Below, piece by piece: positions 23,210-34,149 of a stretch of 64,000 nucleotides of DNA. Below the pieces are notes generated by a model. That model worked only from the letters and a program-made list of their open reading frames with translations. It searched no databases and had not been told where the DNA came from. Both the position numbers and the translations under genes were made by a program. The DNA is from Desmodus rotundus. Taxonomy: Eukaryota; Chordata; Mammalia; Chiroptera; Phyllostomidae. Positions within the stretch are counted from its first letter, which is position 1; each line of letters begins with the position of its first letter. The stretch is from positions 30,706 to 94,705 of the forward strand of contig NW_026527282.1 in assembly GCF_022682495.2 (NCBI RefSeq), given 5' to 3'.

Positions 23210-23382
23210 TTTTTTTTTTTTTTTAATTTATTTATTGTTATTTAATTACAGTTGTATGCCTTTTCCCCCATCCCTTCACCCCACCCCAGGTGAACCCACT
23301 TCCCTCCCCCCTCTCCACCCTCCCCCTTGGATTTGTTCATGTGTCCTTTATAGTAGTTCCTGTAATCCCCTCTACCTACTGT

Positions 23383-23409
23383 CCCCGCCCCCACCCCCCA
23401 CCCCCGCCC
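23383..23409 (-). other. G-quadruplex-forming tract in the L1 3'UTR
   Basis: On the L1 sense strand, five G-runs of three or more are separated by single C or T residues. Such a tract readily fits a G-quadruplex consensus. G-rich 3'UTRs are a recognised property of mammalian L1 families and have been linked to retrotransposition efficiency. Confidence 0.75.
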
Positions 23410-23479
23410 TTGCTATTGTTACATTGTTCTTAACTTCAATGTCTCTGGTTATATTTTGTTTGCTTTTTCCTTCTATTGC

Positions 23480-26400
23480 TTATGTTCCAGTTAAAGGTGA
23501 GATCATATGGTATTTGTCCCTCACTTCCTGGCTTATTTCACTTAGCATAATGCTCTCCAGTTTCATCCATGCTGTTGCAAAGGGTATAAGCTCCTTCTTT
23601 CTCTCTGCTGCGTAGAATTCCATTGTGTAAATATACCATAGTTTTTGGATCCACTCGTTTGCTGATGGGCACTTCGGTTGCTTCCAGTATTTGGCTATTG
23701 TAAATTGTGCTGCTATGAACATTGGGGTGCACAGATTCTTTTGGATTGGTGTTTCAGTGTTCTTAGGGTATAATCCCAGCAGCGGAATTGCTGGGTCAAA
23801 GGGCAGTTCCATTTTTAGTTTTCTGAGGAAATTCCATATTGTTTTCCACAGTGGCCTCACCAGTCTGCATTCCCACCAACAGTGCACTAGGGTTCCCTTT
23901 TCTCCGCATCCTCTCCAACATTTGTTTGTGGATTTGTTTATGTTGGCCATTCTGACTGGTGTGAGATGATACCTCATTGTGGTTTTAATTTGCATCTCTC
24001 TGATGGCTAGTGATGCTGAGCATCTTTTCATATGTCTCTGGGCCTTCTGTATGTCTTCCTTGGAGAAGTGTCTGTTCAAGTCCTTTGCCCATTTTTTAAT
24101 TGGGTTGTTTGTCTTCCTGGAGTGGAGTCGTGTGAGTTCTTTATATATTTTGGAGATCAGGCCCTTGTCTGAGGTATCATTGGCAAATATGCTTTCCCAT
24201 ATTGTTGGTTCTCTTTGTAATTTGGTGCTGTTTTCTTTAGCCATGCAGAAGCTTTTTATTTTGATGAGGTCCCATTTGTTTATTCTTTCCTTTATGTCCC
24301 TTGCTTTAGGGGATGTGTCTGTGAGGATGTTGCTGCGTGGAATGTCTGAGATTTTCCTGCCAATGTTTTCTTCAAGGACTTTTATGGTGTTACGGCTTAT
24401 ATTTAAGTCTTTTATCCATCTTGAGTTTATTTTCGTGTATGGCGTAAGTTGGTGATCGAGTTTCATTTTTTTGCACGTAGCTGTCCAGATCTCCCAACAC
24501 CATCTGTTGAAGAGACTGTTTTTGCTCCATTTTATGCTCCTGCCTCCTTTGTCAAATATTAATTGATCGTATAGATTTGAGTTTATTTCTGGGCTCTCTA
24601 TTCTGTTCCATTGGTCTATGAGCCTGTTTTTATGCCAGTACCAGGCTGTTTTGATTACCGTTGCCTTGTAATACAGTTTGATATCAGGTATTGTGATACC
24701 TCCTGCTTTGTCCTTCTTTCTCAAAATTGCTGCTGCTATTCGAGGTCGTTTATGGTTCCATATGAATTTCTGTAATGTTTGTTCTATATCTGTGAAATAT
24801 GTCATGGGTACTCTAATAGGGATTGCATTGAATCTATAAATTGCTTTGGGTAGTATGGCCATTTTGATGATGTTAATTCTTCCAATCCATGAACATGGTA
24901 CATGCTTCCATTTGTTTGTATCTTCCTTAATTTCTTTCTTCAGTGTTGTGTAGTTTTCTGAGTACAGGTCTTTTACCTCCTTGGTTAGGTTTATTCCTAG
25001 GTACTTTATTTTTCTTGTTGCTATATCGAATGGGATTTTTTTCCTGATTTGTGTTTCTGCAGTTTCGTTGTTGGTGTACAGGAATGCCTTTGATTTCTGG
25101 GTATTGACTCTGTATCCAGCTATTTTGCCAAATTCATTTATTAGGTCGAGTAGTTTTTGAGTGGAGTCTATAGGGTTTTCCATGTACACTATCATGTCGT
25201 CTGCAAACAGTGACAGTTTCATTTCCTCCTTTCCAATTTGGATGCCTTTTATTGCTTTTTCTTGTCTGATTGCTGTGGCTAGGACTTCCAATACTATGTT
25301 GAATAGGAGTGGTGAGAGAGGGCATCCTTGTCTTGTTCCTGATCTTAGTGGGAAAGCTCTAAGTTTTTGTCCATTGAATGTGATGCTGGCTGTAGGTCTC
25401 TCATATATGGCCTTAATTATGTTGAGGACTGCTCCCTTTATTCCCACTTGGCTGAGTGTTTTTATCAGAAATGGGTGCTGTATCTTATCGAATGCTTTTT
25501 CCGCATCTATTGATATGATCATGTGATTTTTGTCTTTGCTGTTGTTGATGTGATGTATTATGTTTATTGATTTGCGAATATTGTACCATTCTTGCATCCC
25601 TGGGATGAATCCCACTTGGTCATGGTGGATGATCTTTTTAATATATTGCTGGATGCGGTTTGCTAATATTTTGTTGAGAATTTTAGCGTCTATGTTCATC
25701 AGCGATATTGGCCTGAAGTTTTCTTTCTTCGTTGTGTCTTTATCTGGTTTTGGGATTAGGATGATGTTGGCTTCATAAAAAGAGTTTGGGAGTCTTCCAT
25801 CAGTTTGGATTTTTTCGAATAGTCTGTGAAGGATAGGGGTTAGTTCTTCCTTAAATGCTTTGTAGAAATCTCCTGTGAAACCATCTGGTCCAGGGCTTTT
25901 GTGTGATGGGAGTTTCTTGATGACTGCTTCAATTTCCTTTGCTGATATTGGTCTGTTCAGGTTTTCTGCTTCTTCTTCAGTCAGTTTTGGAAGATTATAT
26001 TTTTCTAGAAATGTGTCCATTTCATCTAGGTTTTCAAATTTCTTAGCATATAGGTCTTCATAGTAATTTCTTACGATCCTTTGTATTTCTGTGGTATCAG
26101 TTGTAATCTCTCCACTTTCATTTCTAATTCTGTTTATTTGGATCCTCTCTCTTTTCTTCTTGATAAGCCTACTTAAAGGCTTGTCGATTTTGTTTATCTT
26201 TTCAAAGAACCAGCTTCTGGATTCATTGATCCTTACAATTGTGCTTTTAGTCTCTATGTCATTTAGTTCTGCTCTGATCTTGGTTATTTCCTTCCTTCTG
26301 CTTGCTCTGGGCTGTCTTTGTTGTTGTTCCTCCAGTTCTTGTAGGCGTAGGGTTAGGTTGTTTGTGTGAACTGTTTCTAACTTCTTAAGGTAGGCCTGTA

Positions 26401-27301
26401 TTGCTATGAACTTCCCTCTCAGGACTGCCTTAGCTGTGTCCCATAGGTTTTGGGTTGTTGTGAGTTCGTTTTCATTTGTTTCCAGGAAGTTTTTGATTTC
26501 TTCCCTAATCTCGTTCTTGACCCATTCATTGTTTAATAGCATGCTATTCAGTCTCCATGATTTTGAGTGTTTTGGGTTTTTACCCTTGGGGTTGGTTTCT
26601 AGTTTCAGACCCTTGTGGTCAGAGAAGATGCTTGATATGATTTCAATTTTCTTGAATTTGTTGAGGGTTGCTTTGTGTCCTATCATGTGGTCTATCTTTG
26701 AAAAAGATCCATGGACACTTGAAAAGAATGTGTATTTTGCTTCTTTGGGATGAAAAGCTCTGTATATATCAGTTAAGTCCATTTCCTCTAGGGTATTGTT
26801 AAGTGACACAATATCTTTGTTAATCTTTTGTTTGGAAGACCTGTCCATTCTTGATAGTGGGGTGTTAAAATCCCCTACTATAATTGTGTTGCTGTCAATA
26901 TCTTTCTTGAAATCCTCCAAGATTTTCTTTATGTATTTGGGTGCTCCTATGTTGGGTGCATATATATTTATAATGTTTATGTCTTCTTGGTGGATTCTTC
27001 CTTTGAGTATTATGAAGTGACCTTCTGGGTCTCTCTTTATGGCCCTTCTTTGGAAGTCTATTTTGTCTGATATGAGTATTGCTACCCCTGCTTTTTTTTC
27101 CTGTCCGTTTGCTTGGAAAATTTGTTTCCAGCCCTTCACTTTCAGTCTGTGTGAGTCTTTTGTCCTGAGATGGGTTTCTTGTAGGCAGCATATGTGTGGG
27201 TCATGTTTTCTTATCCATTCAGCTGTTCTATGTCTTTTGATTGGAGCATTTAATCCATTTACATTTAAGGTTATTATCGATAGGTAGTTATTCATTGCCA
27301 T
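23480..27301 (-). CDS. LINE-1 ORF2 protein: endonuclease and reverse transcriptase
   Basis: ORF2 protein nicks target DNA and copies L1 RNA at the nick. The frame encodes 1,273 residues, against about 1,275 in human. The N-terminal apurinic-type endonuclease (residues 1 to about 238) keeps N13, E42 in CCLQETH, D144 and N146 in VGDFN, D204, and D228-H229 in FSDH. The reverse transcriptase domain (about 500-770) contains [21 protein letters not shown] and the catalytic FADD with D701-D702. The C-terminus has the CX3CX7HX4C motif at C1128, C1132, H1140 and C1145. ORF2 starts 46 nt after the ORF1 stop and is probably translated by reinitiation, as in other mammals. The start MAMNNYLSI matches the start of the host L1 ORF2. 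Confidence 0.97.
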   Translation of the reverse strand: MAMNNYLSIITLNVNGLNAPIKRHRTAEWIRKHDPHICCLQETHLRTKDSHRLKVKGWKQIFQANGQEKKAGVAILISDKIDFQRRAIKRDPEGHFIILKGRIHQEDINIINIYAPNIGAPKYIKKILEDFKKDIDSNTIIVGDFNTPLSRMDRSSKQKINKDIVSLNNTLEEMDLTDIYRAFHPKEAKYTFFSSVHGSFSKIDHMIGHKATLNKFKKIEIISSIFSDHKGLKLETNPKGKNPKHSKSWRLNSMLLNNEWVKNEIREEIKNFLETNENELTTTQNLWDTAKAVLRGKFIAIQAYLKKLETVHTNNLTLRLQELEEQQQRQPRASRRKEITKIRAELNDIETKSTIVRINESRSWFFEKINKIDKPLSRLIKKKRERIQINRIRNESGEITTDTTEIQRIVRNYYEDLYAKKFENLDEMDTFLEKYNLPKLTEEEAENLNRPISAKEIEAVIKKLPSHKSPGPDGFTGDFYKAFKEELTPILHRLFEKIQTDGRLPNSFYEANIILIPKPDKDTTKKENFRPISLMNIDAKILNKILANRIQQYIKKIIHHDQVGFIPGMQEWYNIRKSINIIHHINNSKDKNHMIISIDAEKAFDKIQHPFLIKTLSQVGIKGAVLNIIKAIYERPTASITFNGQKLRAFPLRSGTRQGCPLSPLLFNIVLEVLATAIRQEKAIKGIQIGKEEMKLSLFADDMIVYMENPIDSTQKLLDLINEFGKIAGYRVNTQKSKAFLYTNNETAETQIRKKIPFDIATRKIKYLGINLTKEVKDLYSENYTTLKKEIKEDTNKWKHVPCSWIGRINIIKMAILPKAIYRFNAIPIRVPMTYFTDIEQTLQKFIWNHKRPRIAAAILRKKDKAGGITIPDIKLYYKATVIKTAWYWHKNRLIDQWNRIESPEINSNLYDQLIFDKGGRSIKWSKNSLFNRWCWEIWTATCKKMKLDHQLTPYTKINSRWIKDLNISRNTIKVLEENIGRKISDIPRSNILTDTSPKARDIKERINKWDLIKIKSFCMAKENSTKLQREPTIWESIFANDTSDKGLISKIYKELTRLHSRKTNNPIKKWAKDLNRHFSKEDIQKAQRHMKRCSASLAIREMQIKTTMRYHLTPVRMANINKSTNKCWRGCGEKGTLVHCWWECRLVRPLWKTIWNFLRKLKMELPFDPAIPLLGLYPKNTETPIQKNLCTPMFIAAQFTIAKYWKQPKCPSANEWIQKLWYIYTMEFYAAERKKELIPFATAWMKLESIMLSEISQEVRDKYHMISPLTGT

Positions 27302-27347
27302 TATTTCCTACCTGTGTTCCTCTGTCTTTCTCTTTTCCTTCCTTTCC

Positions 27348-28280
27348 TTAAAGCAGTCCCTTTAGCATCTCTTGCAGAGCTGGTTTGGTGGAGCTGTATT
27401 CTTTTAGACTTCTTTTGTCTGGGAAGCTCTTTATTTGGTCTTCTATCTTGATTGAGAGCCTTGCTGGGTAAAGTAGTCTTGGTTGGAGGCCTCTGGTTCT
27501 CATTACTTGGAATATTTTTTGCCATTCTCTTCTGGCTTGGAGCGTTTCCATTGAGAAGTCAGTTGCTAACCTTATTGGGGCTCCCTTGTATGTTACTTCC
27601 TTTTTCTCCCTTGCTGCCTTTAAGATCCTCTCTTTGTCTTGGAAATTTGCCATTTTAATTATGATGTGTCTTGCAGTGGGTCTCTTTGGGTTCCTCTTGT
27701 TTGGGACTCTCTGTGATTCCTGGATTTGGGTGACTTTTTCTCTCCTCAGATTAGGGAAATTTTCCATCATTACTTTTTCAAACAGGTTTTCTATCCCTTG
27801 CTCTTCTTCTTCTCCTTCTGGTATTCCTATTATACGGATGTTGTTACGTTTCATGTTGTCCTGCATTTCCCTTATTGCCTCTTCATTCTTTCTGAGCCTC
27901 TTTTCCTTTTCTTGTTCCTTCTGGGTGTTTTTTTCTACTTTATCCTCCAGCTCGCTGATCCGATCCTCTGCTTCATCAAGTCTGCTTTTAATTCCTTCTA
28001 CTGTGTTCTTCAATTCAGAAATTGTATTCTTCATTTCCTCTTGGCTCTTGTTGATATTTTCTATTTCCTTTTTCATGTTGATATAGTTTGCAGTGAGTTC
28101 ATTGTAGTTTCCTTGTAGTTTCTGGTAGTTCTCTTTGAGCTCAGAGAGCTCAGTGAGCTTCCTGATGACCATTGCTTTGAACTCAGTATCTGATAGTTGA
28201 CTTGCCTCTTTTTCGGTTAGTATTCTTTCTGAGACTTCCTCCTTTCCTTTCATTTGGGAATTGTTTCTTTGTCTTCCCAT
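27348..28280 (-). CDS. LINE-1 ORF1 protein: trimeric RNA-binding chaperone
   Basis: ORF1 protein coats L1 RNA as trimers and acts as a nucleic-acid chaperone in the ribonucleoprotein particle. The 310-residue frame begins MGRQRNNSQMKGKEE. A coiled coil with regular heptads spans about residues 40-145. An RRM domain spans about 147-238, with NNIRIIGIPEGEEEE and RHIIIKM strands. The C-terminal domain spans about 240-300, with DFSMETLQARREWQKIF and LLYPARLSI, and the protein ends LQEMLKGLL. Length and order match mammalian ORF1 proteins (human 338 aa, mostly differing in the N-terminus and coiled coil). No frame damage is visible. Confidence 0.95.
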   Translation of the reverse strand: MGRQRNNSQMKGKEEVSERILTEKEASQLSDTEFKAMVIRKLTELSELKENYQKLQGNYNELTANYINMKKEIENINKSQEEMKNTISELKNTVEGIKSRLDEAEDRISELEDKVEKNTQKEQEKEKRLRKNEEAIREMQDNMKRNNIRIIGIPEGEEEEQGIENLFEKVMMENFPNLRREKVTQIQESQRVPNKRNPKRPTARHIIIKMANFQDKERILKAAREKKEVTYKGAPIRLATDFSMETLQARREWQKIFQVMRTRGLQPRLLYPARLSIKIEDQIKSFPDKRSLKEYSSTKPALQEMLKGLL

Positions 28281-29283
28281 TGTTTGTGAGGCTCTTCTTG
28301 TTGGCCTCTGCTTCTTAAATTGCTTTGTTCTGAATCCCTGGGTTTATGATATGAACTTCTATGGTAGAATGCCAATGGGATTCGGTGGTGCTGTCTCCTT
28401 ACTCTCCTGTGCTCACTGGTCTTGAGCTGACGTTTATGTGTTTAACACGGTCTAACTCTAGTCTTTTCAGCACTCCAGGTTTTGTTGTCGCACCTGTGGG
28501 AAAAATAGAAAGGGGGGGAGAAAGAAAAGGAAAAAACAAACAAACAAACAAACAAACAAAAAAAACCAAAGATGGGAAGGAGGGAAAAAGGAAATAGGAA
28601 AGGAGGAAAGGGAGGAAGGAGGGAAGAAGGATTAAAGAAAGATCGGAGGCAAGATAAGAAGGAATTTTAACAAAAATTAAAACATAGAAATAGATAAAAG
28701 AAGGGAGGAAGAAGACATAAAAATGGTAAAGGATGGGAGGAAGAAGGAATGAAAGAAAAAAAAGAGAGAGAGAGGAAGAAGGAGTTCAGGGGGAAAGGAA
28801 AAGGGGAAAAAAAAAAAAAAAAAAAGGGAAAAAAAAAAATCTTCTGTTGGCTTTAAACCGTTCAGGTTATTTCTGCTGTTGTCCTGTCTGTGCAACGGGA
28901 GGCGGTGGTTGGAAGGATTGGTTTCACTTTTCTTCCTTCCTGGGTCACACTCTTCACTGTTTTGTAGGTGTGGTCCCTGGCAGGCAATCAGGCCGTTGAT
29001 CAGCCAATCCAGCAGCTTTGTTCTTGGGACTCTCGAGTGGCTGCTCCAGCCGCTTTGGCTCCGGACGCGTGCGCGCGCAGCAGGGGAATCCAGCCGCTTC
29101 GGGTTTGTGACGTTATTTGGGCTCTGAGCGCGCAGCCGGCCGACCGATCGAGCCGCCCAGGCTAGGGAGGCTGGCGCGCCGCAAACTGCTGGTTCAGCCG
29201 CCTTGGTGTTACGTCTCTCGCCAGCCCCTTTGTGCTTGGGAAGTGCGCATCCAGCCGGCCCTACGCTTGGTGAGCGCGCAGCC
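28281..29283 (-). promoter_or_regulatory. 5'UTR and internal promoter of the young L1
   Basis: The first 250 or so bases of the element (29,040-29,283) are CpG-rich, with runs such as gcgtgcgcgcgcag. The following 28,500-28,850 is a long polypyrimidine tract on the sense strand. L1 5'UTRs act as internal RNA polymerase II promoters and are usually silenced by CpG methylation. No CAAGATGG (YY1-type) motif occurs at the start, unlike the HAL1-like element at 15,823, so the two use unrelated 5'UTRs. Confidence 0.75.
28500..28850. repeat. Polypurine/polypyrimidine tract with (CAAA)n
   Basis: The plus strand is almost entirely purine for about 350 bases, including a caaacaaacaaacaaac microsatellite at 28,537-28,560, multiple ggaaggaggg blocks and two long A runs at about 28,809-28,838. 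It lies within the L1 5'UTR. Confidence 0.9.
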
Positions 29284-29295
29284 AACAATACTTTT
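29284..29295. repeat. Target-site duplication of the young L1, right copy
   Basis: Exact second copy of aacaatactttt. Joining 23,148 to 29,296 restores the host L1 endonuclease frame (AGVTILL followed by SDKTDFK). Confidence 0.9.
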
Positions 29296-31656
29296 ATCAG
29301 ACAAAACAGACTTCAAAACCAAGGCCATAACAAGAGACAAAGAAGGTCACTATATAATAATACCTAAGGTAGTATATAACTCTTGTAAACATATATGCAC
29401 CCAATATAGGTTCACTTAAATATACAATGAAAATATTGGAAGATTTTAAGAAAGAGATAAACAACAATGCTGTCATTGTAGGGTCTTTAACACCCCACTG
29501 TCAACAATGGATAGATCTTCCAAACAAAAAATCAACAAAAATATTGCAGAATGGAGTGACACTCTACATCAAATGGACTTCATTGATATTTATGGAACAT
29601 TTCACCCCAAAGAAGCAAAATACACATTCTTTTCAAATGCACATAGATCATTCTCAAAGATAGACCACATGGGAGGACACAAAACAAGCCTTAACAGATT
29701 CAAGAAAATTGAAATCATGTCAAGCATTTTCTTGGATCACAATAGCTTGAAACTAGAAACCAACCTCAAGAAATAATCTCAAAAACATTCAAATACATGG
29801 AGCCTGAATGACATGCTATTAAATAATGAATGGGTTAACAATGACATCAAGGAAGAAATCAAAAAGTATCTGGAAGCAAATTAAAATGAACACAAAACAA
29901 CCCAAAACCTATGGGGCACAGCAAAGGCAGTCCTGAGAGGTAAGTTAATAGCAATGCCTATGAACTACAGGCCTAGCTAAAGAAGATAGAAAAATATCAA
30001 ATAAATAACCTAACCCTACATCTAAAAGAACCAGAGGGAAAACAACAAACAAAGTCCAGAGCAAGCAGAAGGAAGGAAATAATCAAGTCAGAGTAGAATT
30101 AATTGACATCGAGACTAAAAAAAAAAACCGATTCAAAGAATTAATGAATCCAGGAGCTGGTTCTTTGAAAAGATAAATAAAATTGACAAACTGTTAACCA
30201 CACTCATCAAGAAAAAAAGAGAGAGGCCCCAAATAAATAAAATCAAAAATGAAAAAGAAGTAACAACTGATAACACAGAAATACAAAGGAATGTAAGAAA
30301 TTACTACGAACAACTATATGCCAAGAAATTGGACAACCTGGGCAAAGTGGACTAATTTCTAGAAACATACAATCTTCCCAAACTGAATCAGGAAGAAGCA
30401 GAAAACCTGAATAGACCAACAACAACTAGTGAAATTAAAGCATTAATCAAAACACTACCAACACAAAAGAGCCCTGGACCAGATAGCTGTACAGACAAAT
30501 TTTACCAAATATTCAAAAAAGAACTAACACCTATCCTTCTTATACTATTCCAAAAATTAAAAGAAGAGGTAAGTCTCCCAAACTCTTTTAACAAGGACAA
30601 TATTATCCTAATTCCAAAACCAGGAAAAGACACAACAAAGAAAGAAAATTACAGGTCAATATTTCTGATGAGCATAGATGCTAAAATCCTCAACAAAATC
30701 CTAGTAAATTAGCTCCAACAATACATTAAAAAGATCACACATCATGATCACATGGGATTTATTCCAGAGATACAAAGATAGTACAATATTCACAAATCAA
30801 GAAAGGTGACACATCATGTGAACAAAAAGAAAGACAAAAAACACATTATCATACCAATAGATGCAGAAAAAGCATTTCATAAAACCCAGCACCCATTTAT
30901 GATAAAGTAACACTCAGCAAAGTGGGAATATAGGGAACATACCTCAACATAATGAATGCCACATATGAAAAATTTTCTGCCAACATCATACTCAATGGGC
31001 AAAAACTAAAAGTATTTCCCTTAAGATCAGCAACAAGACAAGGGTGTCCACTTTCACCACTCTTATTCAACATAGTACTAAAGGTCCTAGCCACAGTGAT
31101 CAGATAAGAAGAAGAAATAAAAGACATTCAAATTGTATAGGAGGAAGTAAAACTGTCATTATTCACAGGTGACATGATGGTATACATAGAAAACCCTACA
31201 GTCTCCACCAAAAAACTACTCAACCTATTAAGTGAATTCAGCAAAATAGTGGAATACAAAGTCAATATTCAGAAATCAGTGGCATTTTTGTACACCAGCA
31301 ATAAACTATCAGAAAGAGAAACCTAGAAAAGAAACCATTTACTATAGTAATAACAACAACAACAAAAAGGAAAGTACCTAGGAATAAATTTAACCAAGGA
31401 GGTAAAACACCTGTACTCAGAAAACTATAGAACACTGAAGAAAGAAATTGAGAAAGACACAAGTAAATGGAAGCATGCACCCTGTTCATGGATTGGAAGA
31501 ATTAACATCATTAAAATGTGCATACTACCCAAAACAATCTATAGATTCAACACAATTCTTATTAAAATACCAATGGCATATTTCACAGATCTAGAACAAA
31601 TACTTCAAAAATTTGTATGGAACCAAAAAAAGACCCCAAAGAGCCACATCAATCTT
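29296..31656 (+). pseudogene. Host L1 ORF2, part 2 (endonuclease to reverse transcriptase)
   Basis: The interrupted ORF2 resumes with SDKTDFKTKAITRDKEGHY and covers the rest of the endonuclease, the linker and the reverse transcriptase region to about the KFVWNQKK block. Numerous stops and shifts break it, and the catalytic box reads FTGDM rather than FADDM near 31,165. It is dead. It is older than the element inserted in it. Confidence 0.85.
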
Positions 31657-31893
31657 TTTTTCTTTTTAAAAAAGATTTTATTTATTTAGTTTTAGGGTGA
31701 GAGGAAGGGAGGGAGAAAGAGAGGGAGAGAAACACTGACATGTGAGAAAAACACCAATTTATTGCCTCTTGAACGTCCCGAACTGAGGACCTTCCCTGCA
31801 ACCCAGGCTTGTGCCCCAAGTGGGAACCGAACTGGCAATCTTTTGGTTCACAGGCCAGTGCTCAATCCACTGAGCCACACAAGCCAGGGTGCC
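31657..31893 (-). mobile_element. VES-type SINE within the host L1 ORF2
   Basis: The minus strand reads accctggcttgtgtggctca and continues to a CT-rich tail and A-rich end. Imperfect repeats around it (gccacatcaatctt and gccatacaatctt) suggest a decayed target-site duplication. Confidence 0.9.
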
Positions 31894-32288
31894 ATACAAT
31901 CTTGAGAAAGAAAAACAAAGTTGGAGGGATCACAATACCTGATATCAAACTATACTACAAGACCACTGTAATCAAAACAGTCTGGTACTGGCAGAAGAAT
32001 AGACACATAAATCAATGGAACAGAATAGAGAGTCCAGAAATAAACCCATGTCTCTATGGCCAATTAACATTTGACAAAGGGGGCACAAACGTACAATGGA
32101 GTAAATATATCCTCTTCAACAAATGGTGTTGGGACAACTGGACTGGTACATGCAAAAAAATGACACTAGACCACCAACTTCCACCATACACCAGAATAAA
32201 CTGAAAATAGATAAAAGACTAAATCTAGATAAAAGATTAAATATAAGTCATGATACCATAAAAGTCCTAGTAGAAACATGGGCAGTAA
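31894..32288 (+). pseudogene. Host L1 ORF2, part 3
   Basis: ORF2 continues with [20 protein letters not shown] and [20 protein letters not shown], then runs to KVLVETWAV, where a truncated L1 interrupts it. Confidence 0.8.
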
Positions 32289-33010
32289 TCATAAACAAAT
32301 CAACAAACAAGTGTTGGAGAGGATGTAGAGAAAAGGGAACCCTAGTGCACTGTTGGTGGGAATGCAGACTGGTGCAGCCACTGTGGAAAACAGTATGGAA
32401 TTTCCTCAAAAAACTAAAAATGGAACTGCCTTTTGACCCAGCAATTCCACTGCTGGGATTATATCATAAGAGCCCTGAAACACCAATCCAAAAGAATATA
32501 TGCATCCCAATGTTCATAGCAGCACAAATTTACAATAGCCAAGTACTGGAAGCAACCTAAGTGCCCATCGGTAAATGAATGGATCAAAAAACTGTGGTAC
32601 ATTTACATAATGGAACACTACACAGCAGAGAGAAAGAAGGAGCTCCTACCCTTTGTGACAGCATGGATGGAACTGGACAGCATTATACTAAGTGAAATAA
32701 GCCAGGCACTGAGGGACAAATACCATATGACCTCACCTTTAACTGGAATATAATCAACAAAAGAAAAAAAGCAAACAACATATAACCAGAGACATTGAAA
32801 TTGAGAACAATCTAATAATAACCAGCAGGGAGAGGGGAGAGGACAATGGGGGGAAGGGTTTTCAGGAACTACTATAAAGGACACATGGACAAAACCAAGG
32901 GCGGGTGTGGAAGCAAAGGAGGGAAGTAGGTTTGGCTGGGGTGGGGGGAGTGGTGGGGAGAAAATGCAGACAACTGTAATTGAACAACAATAAAATAATT
33001 TTTTAAAAAG
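32289..33010 (+). mobile_element. 5'-truncated L1 with 17-bp target-site duplication
   Basis: The insert is flanked by agaaacatgggcagtaa at 32,272-32,288 and 33,011-33,027. It starts just ahead of the Cys-rich motif ([18 protein letters not shown]), runs through the end of ORF2 (PLTGT-like end) and the G-rich 3'UTR of the young L1 type, and ends with caacaataaaataattttttaaaaag. It is nearly undecayed and belongs to the same lineage as the intact L1. Confidence 0.9.
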
Positions 33011-33027
33011 AAACATGGGCAGTAAAA

Positions 33028-34140
33028 TTTCATATATTACATGTAGCAATATTTTTTGCTGACATATCTCCTAGGGCAAGGGCAATAAAGAAAAAAATAA
33101 ACAAATGGGATTACATCAAATTAAAAAAACTTCTGAACAGCTAAAGAAAACATCATCAAAATGAAAAGGCAACTGACTGTATGGGAGAACATATTTGCCA
33201 ATGATACATCAGACAAAGGTTTAATCTCCAAAATATATAAAGAACTGCTATGACTCAACATCAGGAAGACAAACAATCCAATTAAAAAATGGGCAAAGAA
33301 CTTGAACAGAAACTTCTCCAAGGAGGACACACAGAGGGTCCATAGACATATGGAAAAATACTCAACTTCACTAGCCATTAGAGAGATGCAAATTAAAACC
33401 ACAATGAGGTTATCACTTCACATCTGTCAGAATGGCCATCATCAATGAGTCAACAAACAAGTGCTGGCAAGAATGTGGAGACAAGGGAATGTAGACTGGT
33501 GCAGCCACTGTGGAAAACAATATGGAGTTTCCTCAAAAACTTAAAAATGGAACTGCCTTTTGACCCAGCAATTCTACTGTTGGGACTATACCCTAAGAAT
33601 CCCAAAACACCAATTCAAAGTCACTTATGCACCCCAATGCTCATAGCAACATTATTTACAGTATCCAAGTGTTTGATACAGCCTAAGTGCCCTTCAGTGG
33701 GTGAATGGATTAAAAAACTGTGGCATATTTACACAAGGGAATACTATGCAGCAGAAAGAAGAAGGAATTCCTACCCTTCATGACAGCATGGATGGAACTG
33801 GAGACTATTATGCTAAGTGAAATAAGCCAGTCAGTCAAAGACAAATACCATATGACCTCAGTTATAACAGGAATGTAATGAACAAAATAAACTGAGCAAA
33901 ACAGAACCAGAGACATGGAAACAGGGAACAGTCTGACAGCTGCCAGAGGAAAGGGGGCTGGGGAAAAACGTTGCAAAAAAGGTGAAGGGATTAGTCAAAG
34001 AACATGTATGCATGACCCATGGACATGGACAATGATGTGGGAATTGCCTGAGGGAGTGGGGGGTCCTGGGTGGAGGGGGGCAAAGGGGGAAAAATTAGGA
34101 CAACTGCAATAGCATAATCAATAAAATATAATTTAAATAA
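33028..34140 (+). pseudogene. Host L1 ORF2, part 4, and 3'UTR
   Basis: ORF2 resumes with KFHILHVAIFFADISPRARA and runs to the C-terminal block ([20 protein letters not shown]). A deletion around 33,490 removes most of the Cys motif. The 3'UTR (about 33,880-34,110) ends gcaatagcataatcaataaa, the same type as in the HAL1-like element, followed by an aaataaataaat tail. The A tail marks the end of this old L1. Confidence 0.8.
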
Positions 34141-34149
34141 ATAAATAAA

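Larger units (their letters stand above)
23149..29283 (-). mobile_element. Full-length LINE-1 with intact ORF1 and ORF2
   Basis: This 6.1-kb element on the minus strand has a roughly 1-kb 5'UTR (28,281-29,283), ORF1 (310 aa), a 46-nt spacer, ORF2 (1,273 aa), a G-rich 3'UTR and a poly(A) tail. It is bounded by exact 12-bp target-site duplications and sits inside ORF2 of an older L1. No stop or frameshift interrupts either reading frame and every endonuclease, reverse-transcriptase and Cys-motif residue I checked is present. The copy is therefore young and could be retrotransposition-competent. L1 elements copy themselves through target-primed reverse transcription and also mobilise SINEs such as VES. 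Confidence 0.95.

Noticed and set aside
23691..27287. Many plus-strand open frames of 60-166 codons across the young L1
   Set aside because: They are antisense shadows of the intact ORF1 and ORF2 frames.
28677..29288. A 203-codon open frame on the minus strand in the young L1 5'UTR
   Set aside because: It opens with a TTG rather than ATG, consists largely of translated CpG-rich and pyrimidine repeats, and has no ATG until near its end.
29117..29419. A plus-strand open frame running from the young L1 5'UTR into the host L1, similar to an antisense ORF0 fusion
   Set aside because: It begins with TTG, and the in-frame joining to the host ORF2 is explained by chance at the insertion boundary. 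No antisense promoter or splice donor was identified.
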